Positions 47,505 to 60,386 of a DNA stretch of 64,000 bases are shown here, in pieces (positions within the stretch are counted from its first letter, which is position 1; every line of letters starts with the position of its first letter). Origin of the DNA: Epiperipatus broadwayi. Taxonomy: Eukaryota; Onychophora; Udeonychophora; Euonychophora; Peripatidae. The translations under genes were made by a program, and so were the position numbers. The DNA lies in contig JAQFVV010001065.1 in the NCBI GenBank assembly GCA_028023455.1, positions 55,261 through 119,260 of the forward strand, given 5' to 3'. The notes under the pieces are model-generated. The model made no database searches. It worked only from the letters and a program-made list of their open reading frames with translations, and had not been told where the DNA came from.

Positions 47505-48126
47505 AAAACAAGTTAAACTTGCTAACACTTGCATTTATGATCAATAGATGGCGTTTTACCAAAAACACCGTCAAAGCATATGTTTGTTTACATAAACATC
47601 AGAGTAAGCATTCACCATCTCTATCATTACTTCCACCCTCAGATCATGATTCCAAGCTGATTTGCTATCATCAGTGAAGGTTAGAAATAAGAAACTAGAT
47701 CTAAACACTAACTCTGAGACATCTATTGATCATAAATACAAGCGTTAGCAAGTATAACTTGTTTTTCATAAATGTACCTTTGAAGTTTTCTTGCAATGAT
47801 ATATATTGCAGAGGCTTCTACTATGTGGTGAAACTGAACTGATATCAGACCCATATAGCTATCTGGCTTGTTATGCTGAGTTTGAAAACATTACATGTCT
47901 AAAAGATTCAGGCTTGCAAGCTGAATAGAAATTGTTTCATAAATGCTCGGAGTTAGTGTTTAGATCTAGTTTCTTATTCTTATCCTTCACTGATGATAGC
48001 CAATCACTTTGAAATCATGATCTGAGGATGAAACTAATGATAGAGATAGTGAATGCTTACTCTGATGTTTATGTAAACAAACATACGCTTTGACGGTGTT
48101 TTTGGTAAAACGCCATCTATTGATCA
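47505..48126. mobile_element. Nested foldback: 181-base arms plus an inner 46-base inverted pair
   Basis: Arms 47538-47718 and 47946-48126 are near-perfect inverted repeats (for example TGATCAATAGATGGCGTTTT against AAAACGCCATCTATTGATCA). In addition 47505-47550 is inverted to 47721-47767, so 47505-47767 by itself looks like a 263-base element with about 46-base terminal inverted repeats. The second half is an inverted partial copy of it. A short (TA)n sits on the left (47490-47501) and (TA)n on the right (48126-48151). Confidence 0.8.
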
Positions 48127-50088
48127 TATATATATATATATATATATATAGACTATTTGATTATCTTTTATTTAGAAACTTCCAATTTCCAATTATAAAT
48201 TACTTTCAAGTGAAATAAATACCTGCATAAGTTAACAGAATTGTCTAATATTATATGGAACACTATCAGATTTTGTAAAATTGCATGAAACAGTGAAGAT
48301 GCAAAGTGAATCTGCTTCCTTATAACAGCACAAATGTTAGAAACCATAGAATGTGATTCATCTTAAATACATTATGGAAAAGAACATTGTAAAAGTGATT
48401 GCATATTTGACAAAATGGCAAAATTAGTTATTCAACTTCATAAAACATATCAAGTAAAGATAATCCATATTTATACCCAATAAATTGTTATTGTTATAAA
48501 AAATACAAAATTTTTATTTAGATATACAGAATATTTTTGATTTGACTAAACATTTTAAAATAATCGTGTGAGACTTTAATTTTAGAAATAAAGAAATGTC
48601 AATAATTCAGTTACAGAAATTTAAAAAAATGCAAATCTTGTAAAATTATCAGAAACATATATATATATATATTGTAATTATGTGGAGAAACTAGATGAAC
48701 CTGGGATGATGGCACTAATCATCATCAGTCCTAGTTTATGACAAAATATAAATATAAAATTAAATACAAATCATGACTGATTATGATGAGCAAGAAAGAT
48801 CAGCAAAAACAAAGACTAATTATAAGTTGTTAGCATTACCGAGAACAATAATAATCATTCACCAACATGAATAATCAACAATAAAAAAAATTAACAGTCA
48901 ACATTGTGATTGATTTTAAAATGGGTCTACTATAGACCAGGCTAATTATTTAGCCACAACCAAAATTAGAGCAGCAATATAATACAATAATTTGAATGCA
49001 CATACTTAAGTATTAATCCATAAGAATATAATAATTAAAAAAATAACACTGGAATGCTAAAACATGCTGAGCAGCATTGCTGTTTTCTGGCCACCACTGG
49101 CCTACTGAAAATTTAATTTGTAATTAATACTAAAATAAAATTTATTGAATGCATTTTAAAGGATTGCACCATCCAGCATTACAAAAAAATAATCAACTCA
49201 TTATCAACTGGATGTCCATAATACAAAATCCATATAACTAAATGTTATGCATGAATCCATCTCAGAAAGCAAGAGCTCTATTTCTGCTACTGTGAGCAAG
49301 AGATAATACCAACATATAATAATTTATATTTACTTTAGGATTGAATAAATTCACTGGAATAACTTAATGAAATATAAGTTTATTAATATCAATAACAATA
49401 AAATTAAATTAAGGTCTGCTAAGTGCACTACAAATTTAGCATTCTGATTTTGACTAAAATACACACAAAAATATGCTATTACATTGTAATCTAAATATAT
49501 TTCAATTGATTTATGTGGTATATAATAATTAAAAATTATCATATTTAAATTGACATAAACCAATAATACCTTTTTTATAGTACATAATTAATTTTAACAT
49601 ATATGTGGTTAATGACTGATTTTAATATATATATGGGCATGAATGCATTCAAATGTGTGCACACACTGACCTTTATAAAAAATAAACTTATTAATTTGTA
49701 TTTTATTTATTTTTTAAGAAAATTAATTCCATGTTATATATATATGTACATAAAGCCAATACACACATATGTACATATTACTATTATCTTCTTACAATCA
49801 AAGTTATTAATGCATTTTAAACAATAGTTGTTTTGTTTTTTAAACAAAAAATTGCTAGATCCAGTTTGGAAAGTTTCTTTAAATACAGGCTTTTGTTTTT
49901 TCATTTACAACAAGGAAGATTTCTGAGTTTATTTTTTAAAAAAAAAAATTGAAAGTAAAATACAAACTAGAAATCAATCCTCTACTTTTAGATACATAAT
50001 ACAAGCAAAACTTATTGACCATTAATACTTGTAATTTAAAGATTTTTAACTGAAAATGTATTTAAAATAATGTCAATTTTCAATAAAA
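48127..50088. other. No gene seen
   Basis: AT-rich with (TA)n tracts at 48126-48151 and 48658-48673. The 70-codon minus frame 49351-49563 and the 74-codon plus frame 49603-49827 show no domain. Confidence 0.45.
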
Positions 50089-50242
50089 TTAATCATCAAC
50101 TAATTTTTCTATCAGTGCTTGATATACATGATGCAGTATTTTCTCTGGTTTCTCTGCATGTAGATAAAGCAGCATATGTATAAAATTATAATAAGGTAAT
50201 CCTTCAGCAAGCCAATAAAATATCATAGTAAGCTGGTCCATT
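50089..50242 (-). CDS. Candidate terminal exon, 50 codons
   Basis: On the minus strand an acceptor-like GCTGATTTAG (with CTGAT as a possible branch point and a TTTTTC run further up) is followed by a frame that runs without a stop to TAA at 50089-50091. It reads MDQLTMIFYWLAEGLPYYNF, then IHMLLYLHAEKPEKILHHVY and QALIEKLVDD. The mix of Trp, Gly, Pro, His and Glu and the helical pattern look like real protein, unlike neighbouring frames. I cannot name a family. The ATG could be internal to an exon or a start. No companion exon is evident within the next 1.3 kb upstream. Chance cannot be excluded at this length. Confidence 0.4.
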
Positions 50243-51554
50243 CTAAATCAGCTTATATCTTTGAAAAAGATATAAATTGAGTAACCGTTAGCTCTTAGTC
50301 ATCTCCATCTAATCTCTATAATTTGAGAGTCTTCAGGCGTACTGTCTAATACACACACACACACCATATATATATATATATATATCAGCTGTGAAACACA
50401 TAAAAGCTAGTCTTGCTTCCATGTGAATTTAAACTCTACTGTCATTGAATTAGTGGCAGCAGTTGGATACACTGTCTCTTCCCTTCAGTTATAACTTTAT
50501 AACCATATTGATGTAAAACTGTTGTAAGAGTCATGAATAATTCAAATCCACCTTTTTATAGTATATCATAAAATCTGAAAACCATAATTAAAAGTCAGTT
50601 TTCTTTATCTTGATTTTTAAAAAAAAATTAGTGATTCTTCTTTTTTAATTCATCTTAATTTAGTACTAAATGTGTATTCAAAAGTATTTTTTAATCTTTT
50701 CAACAATAACTTTGTAGGATTTCTATCAAATTATGTTATACAAGCTTTCATTTTAAAAAATTCTTAATTTAATTAAAATAGACAGTGGAATTTTATAATT
50801 ACCAGTATAACTATTGTATCACAAAAACATGCTTGTTTTAATAATCAAAATCAGAATAAAACATTAAGTAGACATTTTAAAAAATTGCTTAATTTTTAAT
50901 AAATTTAAATTCAAAATTAATACTTAACACTTAACATGTTATTCCAGTGTAATATTGAAAATATTTCTACAAAAATTGTTTTTTGTCTTTCTTTTTTCTT
51001 TTTACTTTATATATATATATATATACATGCATTTTTACCTTTATATATATATATATATACATGCACACAAACCTACTATGTAGTTGTATGACATGAGACA
51101 CATAATTGTCTCAATATATATATATATATATATGTCTGTGTGTGTGTTAATTCTAATATTCTCATGGATGAATGATGAATTCATAGTATTATTTTTAGGA
51201 ACTTCCATGAAGTAAAACTATAGTAATAAATAGCTGATGTTTCAGTACAATAACAAGAACTTTCCTCAGAGTTCCTTCTTTCTGAAATCAAAAGAATGTA
51301 TGTGGTGAGATTTAACAATCATTATTTTCTTTATTATTTCCTCCTTATAATATAATTCTATTGGCTGAGAAGTTTTAAAAAATATTTTATCCCCCAATAG
51401 CTTTTTCAAATATTGTTATTTTTTTAATTTACACTTCTCATTTATGCTCTGGGGACTTTAAAAAATCTCTGTAACTTCTCTTACTAGTGTCTGGTAATAT
51501 TGTTCACTTTTTTCCAGAATATGTGTTTATATTCAAGTATTGAGATAAATTATA
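50243..51554. other. No gene; duplicated (TA)n unit
   Basis: At 51003-51065 the unit TTTATATATATATATATATACATGCA occurs twice, followed by another (TA)n at 51116-51134. A smaller (TA)n is at 50367-50386. At 51250-51285 the minus strand has CTCTGAGGAAAGTTCTTG...CTGAAAC, which loosely echoes the ribozyme-like text at 41.3 kb but lacks its boxes. Confidence 0.45.
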
Positions 51555-52640
51555 AAAGGTACCAATGAATATAAGTTGCATTATGCTTTATATTTGTTGA
51601 TTACATAAAGGTATTTGATTCTATAAGCAAGTCTTTGGTGATTAAAGCATTGGATCACCAAGATAAAGATCCATGATATTGTCATATTCTAAAGAATATT
51701 ATAGAAATGCATCAGCAATAATTGAACTACATAATGATACTAGGAAGTTGCAATGAGGAGGGGGTAAGACAGGATAATTTCATATCTTCAAAACTATTTA
51801 CAGCAGTACTATAAGAAATATTTTGCAATTTTAAATTAAAATAACAAATACAAATGGTGATTATTTAAGTCATTTAGATTTTGCAGAGAATGTAGTTGTT
51901 TTTGCTAATAAAGCTTCAGAGCTTCAAGAAATGCTGTAAGAGTTATCAGATGGAAATAAAAAAGGTGGACTAAAAGGAAACATTTAAAAGACTAGAATAA
52001 TGTTCAATGAATTTTCTTAAAAGATGAAAATAAACATTGGTAATAATGAGTTAGAAGAAGTTACCAATTTCAAATATCTTGCTCAGCTTATTACTACAAG
52101 TGGAAGCATAATGGGTGAAATTAATCATAGAATTAAATTTGGAGTGCTTCTAGTAAAAATAACTTAATATTAAAAATTTTGTGTTTGAAATTAAAAGTTT
52201 TAATAAATGTGTTTTACCAGTTCTTACTTATGGATCTGAGATTCAGATACTTAACAGAAGAGCATTAAGGAGACTTCAATTCATTCAAAGAACTATGGAG
52301 AATTGCAGCATGTTAAGAGTAGCAAGATCACAAATGAAATACATAGGTAAGAGAACAAATAGATGTCACTAACATCATTGAAAGAATTAAAATACTGAAG
52401 TGAAGTTGGGCTTGAAATATTGTTTGAAGAGATGATACTAGATGGACAGTTAAAATCTTAAACTGGATTCCAAAAGATTGTACATAACTTAGAATGAGAC
52501 CACATGTAAGATGGATGGATAAAATAAGAATGTGTGCAAGGGTGATGTGGAGAAGAAAGACTAGAAATAAGAAAAGATGGATTAAACTTGGAGAGACCTT
52601 CATCATGCAGTGATTTGATAATGTTTGATGATGATGATAA
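51555..52640 (+). pseudogene. RTE-type LINE, 5'-truncated (copy C)
   Basis: About 1.1 kb in shifting plus frames. Recognisable blocks: ISSKLFTAVL near 51780, SHLDFAENVVVFANKASELQ (51872-51931, catalytic ADD lost to AEN), KTRIMFNEFS-like text near 51990, and the open stretch 52181-52372 with KSFNKCVLPVLTYGSEIQ and RRLQFIQRTM. The C-terminal domain and a GATGATGATAATGA tail (52622-52640) follow. The frame is broken in many places. It is the same family as copies A and B. Confidence 0.85.
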
Positions 52641-52815
52641 TGAAAGAGATTGTAAAAAATCTAGAAAAAGATCGCATGTAATATGAATGAATGAAATAAG
52701 GAAATGTGCAGGGATGATATGGAAAAGAGCAGCTAGAGATCAGAGAAGATGGATTAAACTTGGAGAGATCCTCATCCTGCAGTGAATTGATAATGGTTGA
52801 AAAGGATGATGCTGA
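52641..52815 (+). pseudogene. RTE-type LINE 3' end abutting the tail of copy C (copy D)
   Basis: Starts directly after the trinucleotide tail of copy C with GAGATTGTAAAAAATCTAGA, equivalent to the DCKRPRKR segment of copy A, and continues through the last ~40 codons to LILQ and a stop, with a GAAAAGGATGATG tail. The head-to-tail join suggests that copy D landed in the tail of copy C. Confidence 0.75.
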
Positions 52816-53220
52816 AGTGTTTTACTAAAATTGATGTCATGGCTAGTTAATTTTATATGCGAATAAATGTTTGATGAATTGGATTTTTCTTTTACTGCCA
52901 AAATGTAATTTTTCTTTCTTATATTTATTCTACAATTAGTCTGTCCACTGTATAAAAATAAACAAACTCCACAAGAAACTTTATATTCACCATGATACTC
53001 CAAAGAAATTTTATTTTAGAGCATGAAAATAATTCATTATTTTTTTTAAATGTAGTGTAAATTGTGTGAATTTTTTTTTAAACATTACCGATTTTATGAG
53101 TTATTCCCTTTGTATATGACAGAACTGTCTTAATTTCTAAAGTATCAGAATCTTTTATTACATGAAAAAGCACTATTAATAATTATGTGATCAAAACAAT
53201 TATGAAGATGCATATATATA

Positions 53221-54344
<1,124 letters not shown>

Positions 54345-54515
54345 GTTATTCTTCTCCTTCACTTTCTTTGCATATCTTCATATAATCATATATATTACTT
54401 ATAATACTTCATTCATATACACTTTAATGCAAGTTGAAACTGTAAGAAAATAAAGAAGGTTAAGAAAATTACTTGCATTAAAGTGTATATGAATAAAGTA
54501 TTATAAGTAACAATA
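54345..54515. mobile_element. Foldback element, second copy of the 41.2 kb family
   Basis: Arms TTACTTATAATACTTCATTC plus ATATACACTTTAATGCAAGT (54395-54434) and their inverted complement (54471-54513). The outer text GCATATCTTCATATAATCAT matches the other side of the 41.2 kb copy in opposite orientation. The interior keeps GTTGAAACTGTAAGAAAATA but has lost the CTGATGAG box, so the ribozyme-like core is deleted here. Confidence 0.75.
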
Positions 54516-55158
54516 TAACTGACATTCTAGTAAGACCTTGTACATAAATAAACATTATATTGAAATGAGGCCATTTGTGAAAAAAAAGAAATATGAAAGT
54601 ATTTAAATAGTTTATGTAAAAGGATTAAATATCTTGAATTTTGTCAAATGGTATAGAAAAATTTTATAGTGGTATAAGAAAATACAGTTGTGAAATGGCA
54701 GTAAAACAACAAAAAAGAACAAAGTTTCAAAAAGTATAAATTAACATCTTAGTGTTGTAAGAAAAGTTGGTGCAAATAGTAAAAAGAAAAAAAATCACAC
54801 TATACTGAAAACATAAATTATTTCATAGAAAGATTTTACAAAAAAATGTATATTAGTAAAGAAAATGAAAACAATGTAGTTTCTATGATTATAACAATTT
54901 TTTTTAAAAGTTAACACATTTTGTATGACTAGATAAGACATATAAGTAATCTATGAAAAATAAAATAAACACTTAAAGAAATATAGCAATTAGCGGTAAG
55001 TTGAATATCAAATGTCTACATGACAATGATGTATCAAAGAATTGAAAGAATATTATAACGATTATGAAATATATATATATGAAAATAAACAAGTTGCCGA
55101 ACCTGCATCACTTGTTATATATGATCAATATATAGCTATATCAAGATGCTATCTATTG

Positions 55159-55202
<44 letters not shown>

Positions 55203-55559
55203 GAACTACAATATCATCAGTATTTGCTAAGATCATTACAATTCTTCTACTAAAAACTTTGAACATCAACTAATCAAAAAAATTTGAAAGTTGATATAGA
55301 AAAATTGTAGAAATTACTAACGGGTATATGTTGCCATTGTTCTTTGAATTTAGAGATTTCCAGGCCTTATATGGTTTAGTGTAGTCATAAAGTATCAGCC
55401 TTTAGATATAAAGTTCTCTAATTGATTCTAATTCCAATACTTCCATTGTCTGAATTTATTATACACTCTTGCACAAAATCATGCAATTATTTAATTTATT
55501 TAGAGATTACTAATAAGGCAGTTGCTTTTGGCTGTGATTAAATTTATACAATATCAAGA
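54516..55559. other. No gene; (TA)n tract
   Basis: AT-rich. (TA)n at about 55164-55200 makes the YIYIYI frame at 55042-55230, which is not a gene. Confidence 0.5.
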
Positions 55560-56370
55560 TACAAATCCATAATAATGTCCAACTTCTCAAAATTTAATAG
55601 CAATTTATATGGTGAGACTAAGATGATTAATATTGATAAGTGTTGTTAGCTGAGAGGTCAGTGCAGCAGCCTTGCAAGCAAGCAGTTGGTTATAGATGGT
55701 TGTTGCCCATTCGCTTCCCAGCCGATGCTATGACATAAGAAAAAAATGATTATGATTTGTGAAAGATTCTGTGGATTAAATTGAGAACTTAAAGAAATGG
55801 TAATAAATGAAGATTATTTAAATTATCTAGATTTTCCAAATGATATACTTATTTATTTTACAAATAATGCATCATAGCTTGAGAAATGTTTTATGAATTA
55901 TCAGGTAAAAGTTGATAAAAATGATTACAATAAATTAATATCTGTAACACACTGGATAAGATTAATCGTAAAATTAAATATATTGAATTACTTTTGGTAG
56001 GAAAAACTTATTATATATATATATATGTTATTTGCTTAAAAATAAAGTTTTATTATTATTATTATTATTATTTTTTTGGTTTTAAAGCCAAAAAACTTAA
56101 AAAAAGATCGAAGCAGAAATATGATATTACATAGAGATATATTCTGGTATTGAAAGAAAAATACATTATTTATAACAACGAAAGGTATCACTTTCCTCAT
56201 TTCAATAAATAAAAAGTAAAATTTTGTGATGGACATATCAATAGAAGAGGTAAAAAAAGATGGATAAGTTTAAATAGTTTATTGATGTAATGTGGAGAAA
56301 AAAATATAGATCAGAGAAACTAGAATAAAGTTGAAGAGAATTTTCTTATAATATATTAATAAATGATAAA
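55560..56370 (+). pseudogene. RTE-type LINE, heavily decayed (copy E), with SINE insertion
   Basis: Aligns by eye to copy B: AATTTAATAGCAATTTATAT...GATTAATATTGA on the left, then, after a foreign stretch, GAAAGATTCTGTGGATTAAA and GATTATTTAAATTATCTAGA (SHLRFADD region, now NYLDFPND), and near the end AGATGGATAAG...GTAATGTGGAGAAAAAAATA. It has a partial (TA)n and is the most eroded RTE copy here. A tRNA-like sequence occupies 55645-55728 in place of about 75 bases around the VRQG...ISPKL block. Confidence 0.6.
55645..55728 (+). repeat. tRNA-derived SINE inside RTE copy E
   Basis: GTTAGCTGAGAGGTCAGTGC (A-box and D-arm), CAGCCTTGCAAGCAAG (anticodon-arm with a TGC-like triplet) and CCCATTCGCTTCCC (degenerate B box) lie in tRNA order, with a longer variable region. 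The GC content is far above that of the flanking LINE. An A-rich run follows (AAGAAAAAAATG). Confidence 0.5.
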
Positions 56371-56774
56371 AAGTGATTATATGCTTCGGTATATAGAGAA
56401 AATTATCTTTCATATTCAGCTGAGCTAAACTGTTATTCTGAATTAAATTTGTAATAGTTGAAAAATATATGCGCGTATACTTGCGATTATTATTATTACG
56501 GCATTGATACTGTAGGAGTAGTACATTTGCTTAGAATGTTTATTCTGTCAAAAAAATAACCAAAATCCATCTAAAATATCAGAAACCCAAAAACTATATT
56601 AACATTTTTCATAAATGAAAATCTTCTAATAACATGTGGGTGTGCATATACTCCGTGTATAGATCTATTTGTGATTCTTTTCTGAAAAAGAGTAAGCTTT
56701 TCCATTTGTTACAGATAATAGAATAAAATAATCCAATATTTTGGCCTATTACACATATATTATACTTAATGTTT
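56371..56774. other. No gene seen
   Basis: AT-rich sequence without coding or repeat signals. Confidence 0.5.
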
Positions 56775-56966
56775 TTACAGTTACATTATGTAAATAAAAT
56801 AGTTTTTGGGTTAAAGCAAATATTATTTGTATTACTTCACAACATTTCAACGAAATAGCATTCACCATTGAGAAGGTTAACCTTGACAATGGGGGATAAT
56901 TATGGATCCTACTTCGTCAAAACGTTGGGAAATAATACAAAATAATACACATAACTTAAAAACTAT
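56775..56966. mobile_element. Foldback (MITE-like) element, complete copy
   Basis: Inverted arms meet at AAGGTTAACCTT (56873-56884). The outer pairs AAATAGTTTTTGGGTTA / TAACTTAAAAACTAT and CAACATTTCAACGAAATAG / CTACTTCGTCAAAACGTTG are clear. Total span of paired sequence is about 168 bases (56799-56966), with a (TA)n tract immediately right (56970-56983). A half copy is at 36424-36535. Confidence 0.8.
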
Positions 56967-57233
56967 GTTATATATATATATATTGAAGCAGATGATCTGA
57001 TGCTCAGATCCTGCTTCACAGCCCACATCCAATCTCCTACCACCTAACTGTATTCAAACCCACCTTTATGCATGTATATATATATAAGTTGTGCCATTAC
57101 AATCTTAAATTTTGTTACAATATATATATATAATAATATATATATTTCTTTGGTTAGTATTATAAATCATGTAAACACATATGTATTTTAATTTAAAAAT
57201 ATTTTATTTAATAATATTCTTATGTGTATACGG

Positions 57234-57293
57234 GCATAAATAATAAATATCTATATATTTCAGGCGTAAATAATAAATATCTATATATTTCAG
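57234..57293 (+). repeat. 30-base tandem duplication
   Basis: GCATAAATAATAAATATCTA... is followed at once by GCGTAAATAATAAATATCTA..., two 30-base units differing by one base, ending TATATATTTCAG. Confidence 0.9.
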
Positions 57294-57330
57294 TGTAGGA
57301 GATTGTGAATATATTAATAAAGTTATATTA

Positions 57331-58430
57331 TGTAACGGTCAGAAAACGTGTGACTCGAAAACATAGTGCAGAATTCGACCACCATACAGAACAGCAGCAC
57401 CATTGAGTAGCGAAGCCACCCGTGGTACTGAGATCGAACATAGTTTATCACCCGTGGTACTGAGTTCGAACATAGTTTATCGGTTCCACAATACAATCCA
57501 CGAAACAACGCATCTGATGCGACATTAGTAAATATTTCCTTAAGCACGGTGGTCAGGGATATGCAAGAGACTCATGATTTTATTCTCGAGTTAGCCAATA
57601 ATCAAACTAATATTAATTAAACATTCATATACATAATCGAGGAAATATTATACATAATGGGTATCGAATAAATGAAATGTAACTGCAGACATATAGTTTG
57701 AAATTATTTATTAATACATTTTAATAAAACATCATTAATAATATTTTATGGACGAACAGCTTCACTAGCGGGATTTGCAACATGATTATATTTTAAAGAA
57801 TACATTTATTTATTTACACATTATTTTATATTGGGAACTCAGTAGCGGTATTTCCGATACTGTAATGTTTACAAAGGGAATTCACTTATTTGAAGGCTTA
57901 ATCTAGCTACCTAAAATTCTCGAGTAAGTATTTCTAATGCATGCCTTGGGGAATTTATACCTTTGCAGTGCAAGAGTCTAAAGTGAGATTTAAGAGTAGC
58001 GGCGGACATATATTTATTTATTAAACTATTTATTTTATGACTAAGAGCAAACATTTATTTGAGAGTGAATTATGAAGATAATGCAGAGGCGGAGTGATAT
58101 ATAGAATAATAGAATTGAGCAAAGGAACATGTGGTACGCTTTAGAAAGGCGATATGGAATGGCAGTATATCGAAACTGCAATGCCGCGAATGGGTTTATA
58201 AGAATGTCAGGTTGGTCTCGGCCTCAACCCGACGAAGTAAGGTGTCATATAAGCATAACCAGGGACAAGCGGTCCGTGTCGCATTTTTGCCAGCTGGCTG
58301 CATGACGTTGTCAAGTCCTACGGGAGCACCCATTATGCCCGCTTGTGTAGGACGACTGGGGTTAATTTCAACCCTGAAGAATCCGGAAATTTCACGGCGG
58401 AATGGGTCACCGCGTCTCTAAAATGTAACA
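57331..58430 (-). repeat. LTR-like block, possible 3' LTR of the minus-strand Gypsy element
   Basis: On the minus strand the block starts TGTTACATTTTAGAG and ends CTGACCGTTACA, giving TG...CA termini with similar ends. Its right part (58120-58425) is GC-richer. It lies on the correct side for a 3' LTR of the element at 60.4-64 kb, but nearly 2 kb beyond its integrase. No polypurine tract precedes it and the partner LTR would lie outside the window. It could be an unrelated LTR or not an LTR at all. Confidence 0.25.
57417..57480 (+). repeat. 32-base tandem duplication
   Basis: CACCCGTGGTACTGAGATCG... and CACCCGTGGTACTGAGTTCG... are adjacent 32-base units that differ by one base. They create the repeated part of the minus frame at 57323-57547. 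Confidence 0.95.
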
Positions 58431-59131
58431 CATGTATACTTATAAACGATTATGATAAGATTTAAATGGATTTCTAATTCGACCCTACATTACCAACATT
58501 TACTCAAGAACTCTGGCGACTCTCAAAGAAATGGGATTTTCTAGAATTATTCATTAGATTTAATAAATACAAAATATATATAAACTGGGAGTTATTACAA
58601 CTAATATGCCAGCCATTTGCGAAGTAGTAGACCCTGCATTACAATAAATGATGCACTGAATGCGTGTCGATTTATATGAAAGTTAAGTTATTAAAGAAAG
58701 TAAATATTAATGAAAATTGGACACGCATTCATTGTTTTAAGTGATCATAGATTTAAACTTTGAAATTTGAGACAATTATGAGCATGCAATAATTAAATAA
58801 TAACTATAGATAAAAATGTAGATTATAGAAATACGCACCTAAGAAAGATAGAGTGAGGTAAGCTAGATTATTAGAGAAATTTACACATTAAATTAATTAT
58901 TCAGTTTTAGCTATACATATGGTAGTTTTACATTTTTTAATTTAGATAGGTAGTATGAAGAAAAACTATATAGCATATTATTAGGGTACTCTAGAGTTTG
59001 AACACAGACAGGTACCTGTTTTATAAGAAGTTTTCTGATTCCATTAATTTAGCAGCAAAAAGTTCACGAGTGGCAATTCTTTCTTGTATTAAGATATTCA
59101 TTTTATTTCATGGCTTTCTCATTCATTTCAG
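58431..59131. other. No gene seen
   Basis: AT-rich. The related phrases CGACCCTACATTACCAACATT (58481) and AGACCCTGCATTACAATAAA (58629) may be a dispersed short repeat. Confidence 0.4.
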
Positions 59132-59209
59132 GCAGCAGATCTTCATGGTGAATTTATGACGGGCAATGGAAAGTTCGCATTTGATAGGCCATCTCCCGGT
59201 GGAGAATAA
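59132..59209 (+). CDS. Candidate terminal exon, 25 codons
   Basis: A strong acceptor-like tract (GGCTTTCTCATTCATTTCAG, 59112-59131) is followed by the frame AADLHGEFMTGNGKFAFDRP, SPGGE, then TAA. The Gly/Pro/His-containing text is unlike local noise. No matching upstream exon or poly-A signal was identified, and no family is recognised. Confidence 0.3.
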   Translation, partial: AADLHGEFMTGNGKFAFDRPSPGGE

Positions 59210-60386
59210 TCTAGGTGCTTTACTCGGTCATACCTTGGCAGGAACAAATTATTTTATTATTTTTGGAGACTCTCAGTGATCGAGAGCAAAGCTAAAGTTT
59301 TAGTGAATGTCTCTAACAAGTCTAAGATGGCCTCTTTTTTAATTTTGATCTTTCACATTTTTGTTAAGATATTTTTAGGTTCTACTTAATCTGCCCTGAG
59401 GATAATCAATGCATTTAGTTGGTTTTTAATTAAAGAAAGCTGCCGTTCTATTGTTTACATTTTACATTTACTAATTAATTTTGGGGAATTTTTCTTTAAT
59501 TAATCTATTATCTATCACTGACCGATGCTTTTAAATTTCAAAAACAAAAAGGGAACATAAGATTATTTTAACTTTTAATTAAATATTACATCAGATATTT
59601 TTAGAATTATTATTAAACGAAATTTAAACAAAGCAATAAATACGAACTTTATAATCCAAAATAAATAATTAAAATTATACAAAATTATATAACTAAAAGA
59701 AATCTAAATTATATTATTTTATCCCTATTTATTGCGTTTAATTTGAGATTGAAATGTGTGCATGTTTAAGCTGAATTCTACATATATTTATACATTTTTA
59801 ATATTGTTACACACACAATTCAATATCAAAAAGTTTAAATTTGGGCGGGATAGACCGGTCAGTGAGAGACGACAGAAAAAGGTGAAACTTAAGATTCGAA
59901 TACGAATCTTACTGTTTCATTTCCCCGTACTTCCCGTGAACAATTAAGGAAGAACAAAGGAGGCAAGAAAGAGAAAAAAAAATTTTACATTATATAATTT
60001 AAAGACGAAAACATTATTATTGTTTTTACAGACATATTGAAATATAGAAAGCAGAGATTACATGAAGCAACGAACAATCTATATACCCGGATCTAGAATT
60101 TATTTTAATTAACATGGCCTAATTTGGCCGTGTCTGGTTAAAATCATAGTAATAATTAGTTAAACTGAATGTATATATCACAAAAAATCTTAGCATAGGA
60201 TTAGTTAGTGAAATATTAAAAAAAATTGTAAGAGTAATAGTAATTAAAACAATAATATATATAATAATTAGATTTCTATCTAAAACCCTGTTTGACTAAA
60301 GTACAATCCATTCAACCAAGTTCATTATATCAAGTTCATTTTAATATTTTCATATACGTTTAATCTGTCCTAATGGTCTAATATTT
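59210..60386. other. No gene; one strong hairpin
   Basis: Between the candidate exon and the Gypsy integrase. A GC-richer patch (59838-59945) contains a hairpin: TGAAAC (59883-59888), AAGATTCG (59891-59898), loop AATA, CGAATCTT (59903-59910), GTTTCA (59914-59919). The 63-codon frame at 59756-59947 crosses it and shows no domain. Confidence 0.5.

Noticed and set aside
51250-51285. Second hammerhead-like motif
   Set aside because: Lacks the CTGATGA box; only a loose resemblance to the text at 41.3 kb.
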